NCBI RefSeq assembly: GCF_041154455.1
Contig: NZ_AP028665.1
Location: 558,001-622,000 of the forward strand
DNA from: Variovorax sp. V213
GTDB lineage: Bacteria > Pseudomonadota > Gammaproteobacteria > Burkholderiales > Burkholderiaceae_C
DNA: 64,000 nt
Direction of reading: 5' to 3'
Under the pieces are notes generated by a model that saw only the letters and a list, made by a program, of their open reading frames with translations, was not told the origin of the DNA and made no database searches. The translations under genes and the position numbers were made by a program. Shown here piece by piece: positions 52,028 to 60,760 of the stretch. The stretch's first letter is position 1; each line of letters opens with the position of its first letter.

Positions 52028-54088
52028 ATGCCAAGCCGATCGAACGGCCTCGCGGCCGAAATGGAAGCGGTGCGAACGCTGGCGCTCGTCGGCGCCGCTG
52101 CAGCCGGCAAGAGCTCCCTTGCCGAGGCCTTGCTGCACAAGGCGGGCGCGATCGCAGCGTGCGGCAGCATCGAGCGCGGCAGCACCGTCAGCGACTACGA
52201 CCCGCTCGAGCGCCGCATGCAGCACTCGCTCAACGCATCGGTGATGCACCTCACGCATGCCGGCACGCGCATCCACTTCATCGACACGCCCGGCGGCCCC
52301 GACTTCCTCGGCCAGAGCTTGCCCGCGCTGGAGGCGGTCGAAACGGCGGCGGTGGTCATCAATGCCGCCACCGGCATCGAGCCGATGACGGTGCGCATGA
52401 TGGAGTACGCGGCCTCGCGCCACCTTGCCCGCATGATCATCGTCAACAAGATCGACGCGCAGGGCGTCTCGCTGGCAGGCCTGCTGGCCGACATCCAGGC
52501 CGCCTTCGGCCGCGAATGCCTGCCCCTGAACCTGCCCGACAGGGTCGGCAAGCGGGTGTTGGACTGCTTCTTCAACCGCTTCGGGCAGTCCGACTTCGGC
52601 CCCGTCGAAGCGGCGCACCGCGCGCTGGTCGAGCAGGTGGTCGAGGTCGACCCGGCCTTCGTCGACCGCTACCTCGAGGAGGGCGACGTGGATCCGGCCG
52701 AGCTGCACGCGCCGCTGGAGCAGGCGCTGCGCGAAGGCCACCTGATCCCGGTGTGCTTCGTCTCGTCGCGCAGCGGCGCCGGGGTGGCCGAGCTGCTGGA
52801 CGTGATCGTCAAGCTCCTGCCCGACCCGACCGAGGGCAACCCGCCGAACTTCATCGTTGGCGAGGGTGCGGAGGCCAAGCCCATGGAGGCCACGCCCGAC
52901 CCGTCGCTGCACGTGCTGGCGCACGTGTTCAAGGTCACGGTCGACCCCTACGTCGGCAAGCTCGGCATCTTCCGTGTGCACCAGGGCACGGTCACGCCCG
53001 ACAGCCTTCTTTACGTCGGCGACGGCCGCAAGCCGTTCAAGGTGGGGCATCTGTTCATGCTCCAGGGCAAAGACCATGTGGAGGTCTCGCGTGCGATACC
53101 GGGCGACATCGTGGCAGTGGCCAAGGTCGATGAAATTCATTTCGACGCCGTGCTGCACGACGCGGCAGAAGACAACCACATCCATCTTGCGCCACTGGCG
53201 TTCCCGGTGCCGGTGCACGGCCTGGCCGTGGAGCCCAAGCGGCATGGCGACGAGCAGCGCGCCTGGGAGATTCTCGGCAAGCTCGCGGCCGAGGACCCGT
53301 GCCTGCGCATCGAACATGCTGCCGCGACCAACGAGACGGTGCTCTACGGGCTCGGCGAACTTCACTTGCGCATCGTGCTCGAGCGCCTGCGCGAGGTGTA
53401 CCGCTTCGAGGTCCTGACCCGGCCGCCGCGCATTGCCTACCGGGAGACAGTGAGCGCGCCGGCCGCGGGGCATCACCGGCACAAGAAACAGACCGGCGGC
53501 GCCGGCCAGTTCGCCGAAGTCTTCCTGCGCATCGAGCCGCTCGCGCGCGGTGCCGGCTTTCAATTTGCCGACGAAGTCAGGGGCGGGGCGATTCCGGGCC
53601 AGTTCATTCCCGCAGTCGAAAAAGGTGTGCGCGAAGTGCTGGCGTGCGGCGCGATTGCGGGCTATCCCGTGGTCGATGTGCGCGTGGTGGTGCACGATGG
53701 CAAGCACCACAGCGTCGACAGCAAAGACATCGCCTTTGCGACCGCAGGACGCAAGGCCTTCATGGCCGCGATCCGCGAGGCCCGGCCGGTCGTGCTCGAG
53801 CCGATCGTGCAGATCGAGATCGCCGTGCCCGAACATTCGGTGGGCGACGTCACGAACGATTTGTCGTCGCGGCGCGGCCTGGTCACCGGCACGTCGCCCA
53901 TGGGAGCCGGCACCGTGGTCGTCGGCGGGCAGGTGCCCGAGGCCGAACTGGCCAACTACCAGTCGCGGCTCAATGCGATGACCAGCGGCCAGGGCCGCTA
54001 CACCCTCGCGTTGTCGCACTACGAAGCCGTGCCGCCGGCCGTGCAGCAGACGCTGATGGGGCAGTATCGGGTGCGGGAGGAGGATTAA
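52028..54088 (+). CDS. elongation factor G paralogue (EF-G2 type)
   Basis: This 686-residue translational GTPase has the five-domain EF-G layout. G1 is GAAAAGKSS (residues 22-30), G3 is DTPGGPDF (86-93) and G4 is NKID (140-143). Domain IV contains QTGGAGQFAEV and the C-terminus ends with EF-G domain V features. In canonical EF-G the G3 motif is DTPGHVDF and the His drives GTP hydrolysis; here it is Gly. It may act on ribosomes in an alternative state (for example recycling) or be slow at hydrolysis. GGAGA precedes the ATG. It stands alone, away from str-operon genes. Confidence 0.88.
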   Translation: MPSRSNGLAAEMEAVRTLALVGAAAAGKSSLAEALLHKAGAIAACGSIERGSTVSDYDPLERRMQHSLNASVMHLTHAGTRIHFIDTPGGPDFLGQSLPALEAVETAAVVINAATGIEPMTVRMMEYAASRHLARMIIVNKIDAQGVSLAGLLADIQAAFGRECLPLNLPDRVGKRVLDCFFNRFGQSDFGPVEAAHRALVEQVVEVDPAFVDRYLEEGDVDPAELHAPLEQALREGHLIPVCFVSSRSGAGVAELLDVIVKLLPDPTEGNPPNFIVGEGAEAKPMEATPDPSLHVLAHVFKVTVDPYVGKLGIFRVHQGTVTPDSLLYVGDGRKPFKVGHLFMLQGKDHVEVSRAIPGDIVAVAKVDEIHFDAVLHDAAEDNHIHLAPLAFPVPVHGLAVEPKRHGDEQRAWEILGKLAAEDPCLRIEHAAATNETVLYGLGELHLRIVLERLREVYRFEVLTRPPRIAYRETVSAPAAGHHRHKKQTGGAGQFAEVFLRIEPLARGAGFQFADEVRGGAIPGQFIPAVEKGVREVLACGAIAGYPVVDVRVVVHDGKHHSVDSKDIAFATAGRKAFMAAIREARPVVLEPIVQIEIAVPEHSVGDVTNDLSSRRGLVTGTSPMGAGTVVVGGQVPEAELANYQSRLNAMTSGQGRYTLALSHYEAVPPAVQQTLMGQYRVREED

Positions 54089-54169
54089 GGCAGGCTCAGG
54101 CCAGGTTCACGACACACTCGAGGTCGTCGGCGCTCTTGGAGAAGTGCCGATGTTCGTGGACGCTTGATC

Positions 54170-54481
54170 CTAGTGATAGTCATCTTCGCGCTGGTGACGG
54201 ATCGCAGCGACCGCGACCTCTCGTTCGCTGATGATTCGAAACAGGGCCACATATCCCGAAGCCCCGAAAGGAATGACCAACTCGCGCTCGAGCCGGTCCG
54301 CGTCAGCAATCCGGCAAGTGAACGGATTGGTTTCCAGGATTCGGAATTCGCTTCGGATAGCCGCTAGCGCGCGACTCGGCAGATCGAAGTCTCCGTGCTG
54401 CAGAGCGGATTCGACGAGAAAGTCTTCAAGACGCAAGAGATCTTCAAGGGCCTCACGCGTCAGGGTGACCGCATAAGTCAC
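54170..54481 (-). CDS. RelE/ParE-family toxin
   Basis: This 103-residue protein has the RelE/ParE fold pattern: an N-terminal strand-helix (YAVTLTREALEDLLRLEDFL), a central basic strand region (LERELVIPFGASGYVALFRI) and a final strand with HQRED. ParE members poison gyrase and RelE members cut mRNA on ribosomes; the exact target cannot be decided here. Its start overlaps the stop of the antitoxin gene by four bases, so the pair is co-translated. Confidence 0.8.
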   Translation of the reverse strand: MTYAVTLTREALEDLLRLEDFLVESALQHGDFDLPSRALAAIRSEFRILETNPFTCRIADADRLERELVIPFGASGYVALFRIISEREVAVAAIRHQREDDYH

Positions 54482-54777
54482 GAACGGGCGGTTCTGCCGC
54501 GTTTTTCTTGCGCCAACTCTGAAATGCGCGCGTCGAGACGCCCTTGCATCGCGTCGAATGCGTCTTTGGCAGAGTAGTACTCGCCGCTCTGCTTCGCACG
54601 CTTCAATGAATCGCGCCCACGCGCAAGGAACTCTTGCTGGGACTTGCGTCGCTGCGCGGCCTGCACGGCCGCGTTTTCTACGAACTGCGACAAAGTTTCG
54701 CCTTGGCGCAGCACGCTCTCGATTTCATCGCGCACGGATGGCTCGACGCGTACGGGGGGCAACTGGGCGGTTTTCAT
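54478..54777 (-). CDS. antitoxin partner of RelE/ParE toxin
   Basis: This 99-residue protein starts MKTAQLPPVRVEPSVRDEIESVLRQGETLSQFVENAAVQAAQRRK. That is a ribbon-helix-helix DNA-binding N-terminus, followed by a charged extended tail that would wrap the toxin. It is upstream of the toxin in the usual order. An upstream start at 54858 is possible but runs into the next gene's 3' end. The pair lies between the EF-G paralogue and a Rieske oxygenase gene, with no other mobile-element signs. Confidence 0.75.
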   Translation of the reverse strand: MKTAQLPPVRVEPSVRDEIESVLRQGETLSQFVENAAVQAAQRRKSQQEFLARGRDSLKRAKQSGEYYSAKDAFDAMQGRLDARISELAQEKRGRTARS

Positions 54778-54799
54778 GCAAGCGATTGTAGAGCAATTG

Positions 54800-56020
54800 C
54801 TATGCGCCGCCAAGGCACGCGTCCTGGCCACCGTGGCCCAGCCTTCCGCCGAGCGCATCGTCGACGTTGCGATGAAAACGCAGCACCTCGTGCTCCAGCC
54901 GGCCGAGATGGAAGTGCGTGTTGGCGCCGCTGGAAAGACCCCGCTGGATCGCCACCGCGGTGGCGATGTCCTCTTTCTGGAAGACGGTCTGCTCGATGAG
55001 CTGGAAGGTCTTTTCCCAATGGGCGGTCCAATCGTCGCCGGTGCGATCCGGCGGAATCAGCATCGTGTGCACCCAGCGGACCTGATCCGGCGCCGGCGAA
55101 AACATGCCGATCAGGCTCACGTAGTCGGGGTGCCAGATGAGAAAGGTGTTCGGGAACACGAGCTGCGTCGGCGTGGCGAGCTTGCACAGTGCGTCGCGGC
55201 CCTGTGGCGGCTCGAAGGCCTCGAAGGCCGCGCGCCGCGCCACCAGCGAGTCCTGGTGCGGCCCGGCATGCAGGTTGACCGTGTACGCGTCGGCAAAGAA
55301 GGGATAGATCGTGTCGCGGTGCAGCACGCGGATGTGATAGCCCTCCAGGAAGGCGTCGACCGTCAGCTTCCAGTTGGCCTGGTACACCTGGTCGACCTTG
55401 CGGAACACGGTCATCCGGGGCAGGCCCATCCAGTCCATATGCGCGCCCAGCCCTTGCAGGAAGGCCTCGGCCGAAAACGCCGCGCCGGGGCTCCGCTTGA
55501 CGACGACCAGCCCGCTGGCCTCGTCGCAGGGCAGTTCGACCAGGTCCAGCGTGGCGGGGTCAATGCCGTCGAAGGTCTGTGCATGTAGGCGATGGCGCAG
55601 CTGCCCATCGAGTTCGTAGGTCCAGGCATGGTAGGGACAGACCAGGGCTTTGCAGGCCTTGGCTTTGGCGGGCTCGGAGCCGGAACCGGCGATCAACGCC
55701 ATGCCGCGGTGCCGGCAGACGTTGAGGAAAGCGCGGACGCGGCCGTCGGCCGCCCGGGTCAGGACGATGGGGACGCCGAGCGCGTCGAAGGGCAGGGCCG
55801 ATCCGGTCGGAATCTCCGAGCTGTGGGCCGCAACGATGGGCCACTGGCCGAACAGCGCCCCCTGCTCCTGCTGCCAATGCGAAGGGTCCGTGTAGTGGCT
55901 GACAGGGACGGTTCCGGACTGCTCCCCCTCCTCACGCGTTTGGGTGCGCCGGGCCTGGTCGAGACGGTGGACCAGGTCGGCCAGCGTCGCCGGCATCGGT
56001 GCAGGGGTTGGATTGATCAT
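54800..56020 (-). CDS. Rieske non-haem iron oxygenase, alpha subunit
   Basis: This 406-residue protein has a Rieske cluster site, CRHRG...CPYHAW, at about residues 102-130, and a mononuclear iron site (EGYHIRVLH near 225 and a downstream Asp). These are the catalytic parts of aromatic-ring or alkyl-amine hydroxylases. The beta subunit, ferredoxin and reductase are absent, so it may be a homomeric (alpha-3) type served by an unlinked reductase. It diverges from a TetR regulator, with 238 bases between. The substrate is unknown. Confidence 0.88.
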   Translation of the reverse strand: MINPTPAPMPATLADLVHRLDQARRTQTREEGEQSGTVPVSHYTDPSHWQQEQGALFGQWPIVAAHSSEIPTGSALPFDALGVPIVLTRAADGRVRAFLNVCRHRGMALIAGSGSEPAKAKACKALVCPYHAWTYELDGQLRHRLHAQTFDGIDPATLDLVELPCDEASGLVVVKRSPGAAFSAEAFLQGLGAHMDWMGLPRMTVFRKVDQVYQANWKLTVDAFLEGYHIRVLHRDTIYPFFADAYTVNLHAGPHQDSLVARRAAFEAFEPPQGRDALCKLATPTQLVFPNTFLIWHPDYVSLIGMFSPAPDQVRWVHTMLIPPDRTGDDWTAHWEKTFQLIEQTVFQKEDIATAVAIQRGLSSGANTHFHLGRLEHEVLRFHRNVDDALGGRLGHGGQDACLGGA

Positions 56021-56087
56021 CGGGATCGCTTCGCATCGTGGTGAGCCACGGAACAGCGCTCAGCTTATGTTGAATGCGTGCCGGACA

Positions 56088-56168
56088 TGTTCAGCTTTCA
56101 TGGGAGGTTGCCGCCAGGTGGCTTGCGCAACGAAATCCGGCATATCGACGTGAGGGGTGTTCAGCTTT
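56088..56168. promoter_or_regulatory. repeated site between Rieske and TetR genes
   Basis: The 11-base sequence TGTTCAGCTTT occurs at 56088-56098 and again at 56158-56168, exactly 70 bases apart, in the divergent promoter region. This could be the binding site of the TetR regulator, although TetR sites are usually inverted repeats. The repeat is seen; the role is inferred. Confidence 0.35.
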
Positions 56169-56258
56169 TCCCGGCCCGCACGGGCCAGCTTGCACCCGGC
56201 GTGGCGAACCCCGAAGATGAGCCCCTTCCTCTCTGTTGGAGCCCTCCATCGCCCACGC

Positions 56259-56927
56259 ATGAATTCGATCGTCAGACCTCGCCGCAAGCCGATGCAGTCG
56301 CGCGCCTGGATGACCAGTTGCGCCATCCAGGATGCCTTCGTCATGCTGCTGGCCGATCGGGGCTACGAGAAGATCTCGATGCGCGAGATCGCGGGCCTCG
56401 CAGGCGTCGGCCTGGGCACCCTCTATCTGTACTTTCCCGGCAAGGAGTCGATTGCCGCGGTCACCATCCGCCGCTGGATGCGCAAGCAGGCCGCGATCCT
56501 GGCGCAGGCATCCAAGGCGCCGGGTCCGCGCACGGTCGAGGTGGCGATCCGGGCCATGGTGCAAGCGTATGTGCGAGGCCTGCTCGGGGAGGTCGACGAA
56601 TGGCGGGCGTTGCTTTACCTCGAGCGCCGCATCTCGTCGCCCGCCAGCTACCGCGAGATCTACCGCGAATTCGTCGACCTGTTCCGTGCTGCCTTCATGG
56701 CGTCCTCCGACTGGCCGGTCGGGGTCGACCCGTTGCGCACCGCGTTCAATGCGTTCTCGATGGTCAATGCCGTCGTCGGGCAGGCGCTGCTGGTGCAGGA
56801 CGTCTGCCCGGACGCGGGAGAACTGGCGAGCGACGTGGAGTGCGCGGTTGTCGGCTACATCCGGTCCGTACAGGCGCAGGCGCGTCGAACCGGCGCCATG
56901 GAGACATGCGGGCCGGCCCCGGCATGA
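56259..56927 (+). CDS. TetR-family regulator
   Basis: This 222-residue protein has a TetR-type HTH at residues 17-65 (AFVMLLADRGYEKISMREIAGLAGVGLGTLYLYFPGKESI, split by helix 1). The C-terminal ligand-sensing domain includes an AVVGQALLVQDV helix. The chosen ATG gives a normal N-terminus; an earlier frame start at 56157 is unlikely. It faces the Rieske oxygenase and precedes the 2-oxoacid oxidoreductase operon by 114 bases, so it could regulate either. Confidence 0.85.
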   Translation: MNSIVRPRRKPMQSRAWMTSCAIQDAFVMLLADRGYEKISMREIAGLAGVGLGTLYLYFPGKESIAAVTIRRWMRKQAAILAQASKAPGPRTVEVAIRAMVQAYVRGLLGEVDEWRALLYLERRISSPASYREIYREFVDLFRAAFMASSDWPVGVDPLRTAFNAFSMVNAVVGQALLVQDVCPDAGELASDVECAVVGYIRSVQAQARRTGAMETCGPAPA

Positions 56928-57041
56928 CGGCGCTGCTGCGGGATTTCACCAAGGCCCTACGGCCACAGGGGCGGCGCATACTTGCTGCAGCGCCGCTCGT
57001 CGGCCCCTCCGGGGTTCCGGGCGACTGTCAGGAGGCACGCC

Positions 57042-58841
57042 TTGCAGCGAACCGACATAGCCAACCCGGCCTATTTCCACAAGGTCGTCGATTGCCAGTA
57101 CGCCTGTCCGGCGCACACCCCCGTTCCTGAATACATCCGCATGATCGCGCAGCGCCGCTACAGCGACGCCTACATGATCAACTGGGTCTCCAACGTCTTT
57201 CCCGGCATCCTGGGGCGCACCTGCGACCGGCCTTGCGAGCCGGCCTGCCGGCGCGGGCGGGTCGAACAAAGCAATGCGAAGGATCCGGAGCCGGTGGCGA
57301 TCTGCCGGCTCAAGCGCGTGGCGGCCGACATGAAGGACGACGTGCGCGCGCGCATGCCCGAGCTCGCGCCCAGGAACGGCAAGCGCGTCGCCTGCGTCGG
57401 CGCGGGACCCGCCTCGCTCACCGTCGCGCGCGACCTGGCGCCGCTGGGCTACGAAGTGACCGTGTTCGACGGCGATGCCAAGGCCGGCGGCTTCATCCGC
57501 ACCCAGATCCCGCGCTTTCGGCTGCCGGAATCGGTGATCGACGAGGAGACGGGCTACATCCTGGATCTGGGCGTCGAATTCCGCGGCGGCGAGCGCATCG
57601 ACTCGATGAAGGCGCTGATGGCCGAGGGGTGGGATGCGATCTTCGTGGGCTGCGGCGCGCCGCGCGGGCGCGACCTGGACCTTCCCGGCCGCCAGGAAGC
57701 GGCGGCCAGCATCCACATCGGCATCGATTGGCTCAATTCCGTCTCGTTCGGCCACGTCACGCGCATCGGCCAGCGCGTGATCGTGCTGGGCGGCGGGAAC
57801 ACCGCGATGGACTGCTGCCGATCGGCCCGCCGGCTGGGCGGCACCGACGTGAAGGTCATCGTGCGCAGCGGCTTCGAGGAAATGAAGGCGTCGCCCTGGG
57901 AGAAGGAAGACGCCCAGCACGAAGGCATTCCGATCATCAACTTCCATGTGCCCAAGGCCTTCGTCCACGAGGAGGGCAGGCTGGTGGGCATGCGCTTCGA
58001 GATCGTCCAGGCCGCATACGACGACCAGGGCCGCCGCACGCTGGTGCCCACCGGCGCGCCGGACGCCTGCTTCGAATGCGACGAGGTGCTGGTCGCGGTG
58101 GGCCAGGAAAACGCCTTTCCGTGGATCGAGCGCGATTGCGGCCTCGGCTTCGACAAATGGGGCCTTCCGGAGCTCGACAAGAACACCTTCCAGTCGACGG
58201 TGCCGAACGTGTTCTTTGGCGGCGACGCGGCCTTCGGCCCCAAGAACATCATCACGGCCGTGGCCCACGGCCACGAGGCCGCGGTGTCCATCGACAAGCT
58301 GCTGCGTGCCGAGCCGGTCTATGTTCGCCCCCCGCCCATGACCAATCTGGTGTCGCAGAAGATGGGCATTCACGAGTGGAGCTACGACAACGACACCTCC
58401 AACGACCTGCGCTACAAGGTGCCGTGGGCCAAGGCCGAGGCAGCGCTGGCCAGCATCCGCGTGGAGGTGGAACTGGGATTCGACGCCGCCACCGCCTTCA
58501 AGGAGGCCGAACGCTGCCTGAATTGCGACGTGCAGACCGTGTTCAACGAGACCGCCTGCATCGAGTGCGATGCCTGCGTGGACATCTGCCCCATGGACTG
58601 CATCAGCTTCACCGCCAACGGCCCGGAAGCCGAGCTGCGGACCCGGCTCAAGGCGCCGGCACTCAACCTGGCGCAGGACCTGTACGTGTCCGGCGGGCTC
58701 AAGACGGGCCGCGTGATGGTCAAGGACGAGGACGTCTGCCTGCACTGCGGCCTGTGCGCCGAGCGCTGTCCCACGGGGGCGTGGGACATGCAGAAGTTTT
58801 TGCTGAAAATGACGCCTGCGGGGCAGGGGGTGGCGCAATGA
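57042..58841 (+). CDS. GltD-like FAD/NAD(P) oxidoreductase with 4Fe-4S domains
   Basis: This 599-residue protein starts with TTG, supported by AGGAGG six bases upstream. The N-terminal region has the GltD-type cysteines (CQYACPAHTPVPEYI, CDRPCEPACRRG), then FAD site CVGAGPASLTVARDLA, NAD(P) site VLGGGNTAMDCC, and GDAAFGPKNIITAVAHG. The C-terminus adds a bacterial ferredoxin pair (CIECDACVDICPMDC and CLHCGLCAERCPTGAW). It likely moves electrons between NAD(P)H and the two-subunit 2-oxoacid oxidoreductase encoded next, with which it overlaps by four bases. Confidence 0.9.
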   Translation: MQRTDIANPAYFHKVVDCQYACPAHTPVPEYIRMIAQRRYSDAYMINWVSNVFPGILGRTCDRPCEPACRRGRVEQSNAKDPEPVAICRLKRVAADMKDDVRARMPELAPRNGKRVACVGAGPASLTVARDLAPLGYEVTVFDGDAKAGGFIRTQIPRFRLPESVIDEETGYILDLGVEFRGGERIDSMKALMAEGWDAIFVGCGAPRGRDLDLPGRQEAAASIHIGIDWLNSVSFGHVTRIGQRVIVLGGGNTAMDCCRSARRLGGTDVKVIVRSGFEEMKASPWEKEDAQHEGIPIINFHVPKAFVHEEGRLVGMRFEIVQAAYDDQGRRTLVPTGAPDACFECDEVLVAVGQENAFPWIERDCGLGFDKWGLPELDKNTFQSTVPNVFFGGDAAFGPKNIITAVAHGHEAAVSIDKLLRAEPVYVRPPPMTNLVSQKMGIHEWSYDNDTSNDLRYKVPWAKAEAALASIRVEVELGFDAATAFKEAERCLNCDVQTVFNETACIECDACVDICPMDCISFTANGPEAELRTRLKAPALNLAQDLYVSGGLKTGRVMVKDEDVCLHCGLCAERCPTGAWDMQKFLLKMTPAGQGVAQ

Positions 58842-60760
58842 GCGCCGTGCGGCCGCCCGAGGGCGCAAAAGCCCCCTCGGCGGGCAGCGAGGCACACGAA
58901 GTGACGAGCGTGGGGCTCATCCCGCAGATCGAAGCGGTCAACGATTTCGTCATCAAGTTCGCCAACGTCAACGGCTCGGGCTCGGCCTCGGCCAACGAGC
59001 TGTTCGCCAAGGCCATCCTGCGCATGGGCGTGCCGGTGAGTCCGCGCAACATCTTCCCAAGCAATATCCAGGGCCTGCCGACCTGGTACGAGGTGCGCGT
59101 GACCGAAGAAGGCCACCTGGGGCGGCGCGGCGGCACCGACATGATGGTGGCGATGAACCCGCAGACCTGGGACGCCGACCTGGCCGAGCTGGAGCCGGGC
59201 GGCTATCTCTTCTACGACAGCACGCGGCCGCTGCCGCCGTCGAAATTCCGCAGCGACATCCGCGTCATCGGCATGCCGCTCACCGAGATCTGCAACGCCG
59301 TCTACCAGGACCCGCGCCAGCGCCAGCTGTTCAAGAACATCGTCTATGTGGGCGCTCTGGCCATCCTGCTCGGCATCGAGCCGGAAGTGGTCGAAGAGCT
59401 GTTCGGTGAACAGTACAAGGGCAAGGAAAAACTGCTGGCCTCCAACGTGCAGGCACTGCACCTGGGCTGCGACTTCGCGCGCGAGAACCTGCGCGAACCC
59501 CTGGGGCTCCAGGTGCGGCGTGCCGACCGGGTGGGCGACCGGATCTTCGTGGACGGCAACAGCGCCGCGGCGTTGGGCTGCGTGTATGGCGGCGCGACGG
59601 TCGCGGCCTGGTATCCGATCACGCCGTCGTCCTCGGTGGCCGAGGCCTTTCAGAAGTACTGCGCCAAATTCCGGGTCGACCCGGCCACCGGCCAGCAACG
59701 ATTCGCCATCGTGCAGGCGGAAGACGAGCTCGCCTCGATCGGCATGGTGGTCGGCGCCGGCTGGAACGGCGCGCGGGCCTTCACCGCGACCTCGGGGCCG
59801 GGCATTTCGCTGATGGCCGAGTTCATCGGCCTGGCCTACTTTGCCGAGATTCCCGTCACGCTCATCAACGTGCAGCGCGGCGGCCCTTCCACCGGCATGC
59901 CGACGCGCACGCAGCAGGCCGACATCCTGTCCTGCGCCTACGCCTCGCACGGCGACACCAAGCACGTGCTGCTGTTTCCCGAGGATCCGCACGAGTGCTT
60001 CGAGCACGCGGCGGCCGCGCTGGACCTGGCCGACCGGCTGCAAACGCCGGTGTTCCTGATGACGGACCTGGACATCGGCATGAACCAGCGCCTGTGCGCG
60101 CCCTTTGCCTGGGACGACAGCAAGGCCTACGACCGCGGCAAGGTCATGAGCGCCCAAGAACTCGAGGCGGGCCGCGACTTCGGCCGCTACAAGGACGTGG
60201 ACGGCGACGGCATCCCCTGGCGCACGCTGCCGGGCACGCATCCGACCAAGGGCAGCTACTTCACCCGCGGCACGACACGCGACGCCTACGCCCGCTATTC
60301 GGAGCGCGGGCCGGACTACATCTACAACATGGAGCGGCTGCTGAAGAAGTTCGCGACGGCTGCCACGCTGGTGCCGCAACCGGTGCAGCGCCCGGCCGCC
60401 CGAAAGACCGAGCTGGGCGTGATCTATTTCGGTTCGACCAGCCCGGCCATGCACGAGGCGCTGCAAGCGCTGGAAGAACGCGGTATCCACCTCGATGCGC
60501 TGCGGCTGCGCGCCTTTCCCTTCCCGGACAGCGTGGTGCAGTTCCTGGCGCAGCACGCGCAGGTGTTCGTGGTCGAGCAGAACCGCGACGCCCAGATGCG
60601 CAGCCTGCTGGTCAACGAGCTGGACATCGATCCCGCGCGGCTGGTCCGGGTGCTGCATTTCGACGGCACGCCCATCACGGCGCGCTTCATCGTCCGGTCC
60701 ATCGACACGCACCTGCAGGCGCAAGCATCCGGCGCCGCCGAGCCGAAGGAGCCTGCATGA
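58838..60760 (+). CDS. 2-oxoacid:acceptor oxidoreductase, fused gamma-alpha subunit
   Basis: This 640-residue protein has a gamma domain first (residues about 30-215, VIKFANVNGSGSASANELFAKAI) and then an alpha/PYR domain (GNSAAALGCVYGGATVAAWYPITPSSSVAEAF, TSGPGISLMAEFIGLAYFAEIPV). It resembles KorA-type subunits that decarboxylate 2-oxoacids with thiamine diphosphate and ferredoxin. It overlaps the start of the beta subunit by four bases (ATGA). Residues 5-18 are encoded by a hairpin repeat and are probably not part of the fold. Confidence 0.9.
   Translation: MSAVRPPEGAKAPSAGSEAHEVTSVGLIPQIEAVNDFVIKFANVNGSGSASANELFAKAILRMGVPVSPRNIFPSNIQGLPTWYEVRVTEEGHLGRRGGTDMMVAMNPQTWDADLAELEPGGYLFYDSTRPLPPSKFRSDIRVIGMPLTEICNAVYQDPRQRQLFKNIVYVGALAILLGIEPEVVEELFGEQYKGKEKLLASNVQALHLGCDFARENLREPLGLQVRRADRVGDRIFVDGNSAAALGCVYGGATVAAWYPITPSSSVAEAFQKYCAKFRVDPATGQQRFAIVQAEDELASIGMVVGAGWNGARAFTATSGPGISLMAEFIGLAYFAEIPVTLINVQRGGPSTGMPTRTQQADILSCAYASHGDTKHVLLFPEDPHECFEHAAAALDLADRLQTPVFLMTDLDIGMNQRLCAPFAWDDSKAYDRGKVMSAQELEAGRDFGRYKDVDGDGIPWRTLPGTHPTKGSYFTRGTTRDAYARYSERGPDYIYNMERLLKKFATAATLVPQPVQRPAARKTELGVIYFGSTSPAMHEALQALEERGIHLDALRLRAFPFPDSVVQFLAQHAQVFVVEQNRDAQMRSLLVNELDIDPARLVRVLHFDGTPITARFIVRSIDTHLQAQASGAAEPKEPA
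58853..58883. repeat. hairpin repeat inside 5' end of korA-like gene
   Basis: CCGCC and GAGGG pair with CCCTC and GGCGG around a short GCGCAAAAGC loop, with one bulged C. The composition resembles intergenic repeats of Comamonadaceae (compare 46530-46602). It codes for residues of the PPEGAKAPSAG type just after the start codon. Confidence 0.5.
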
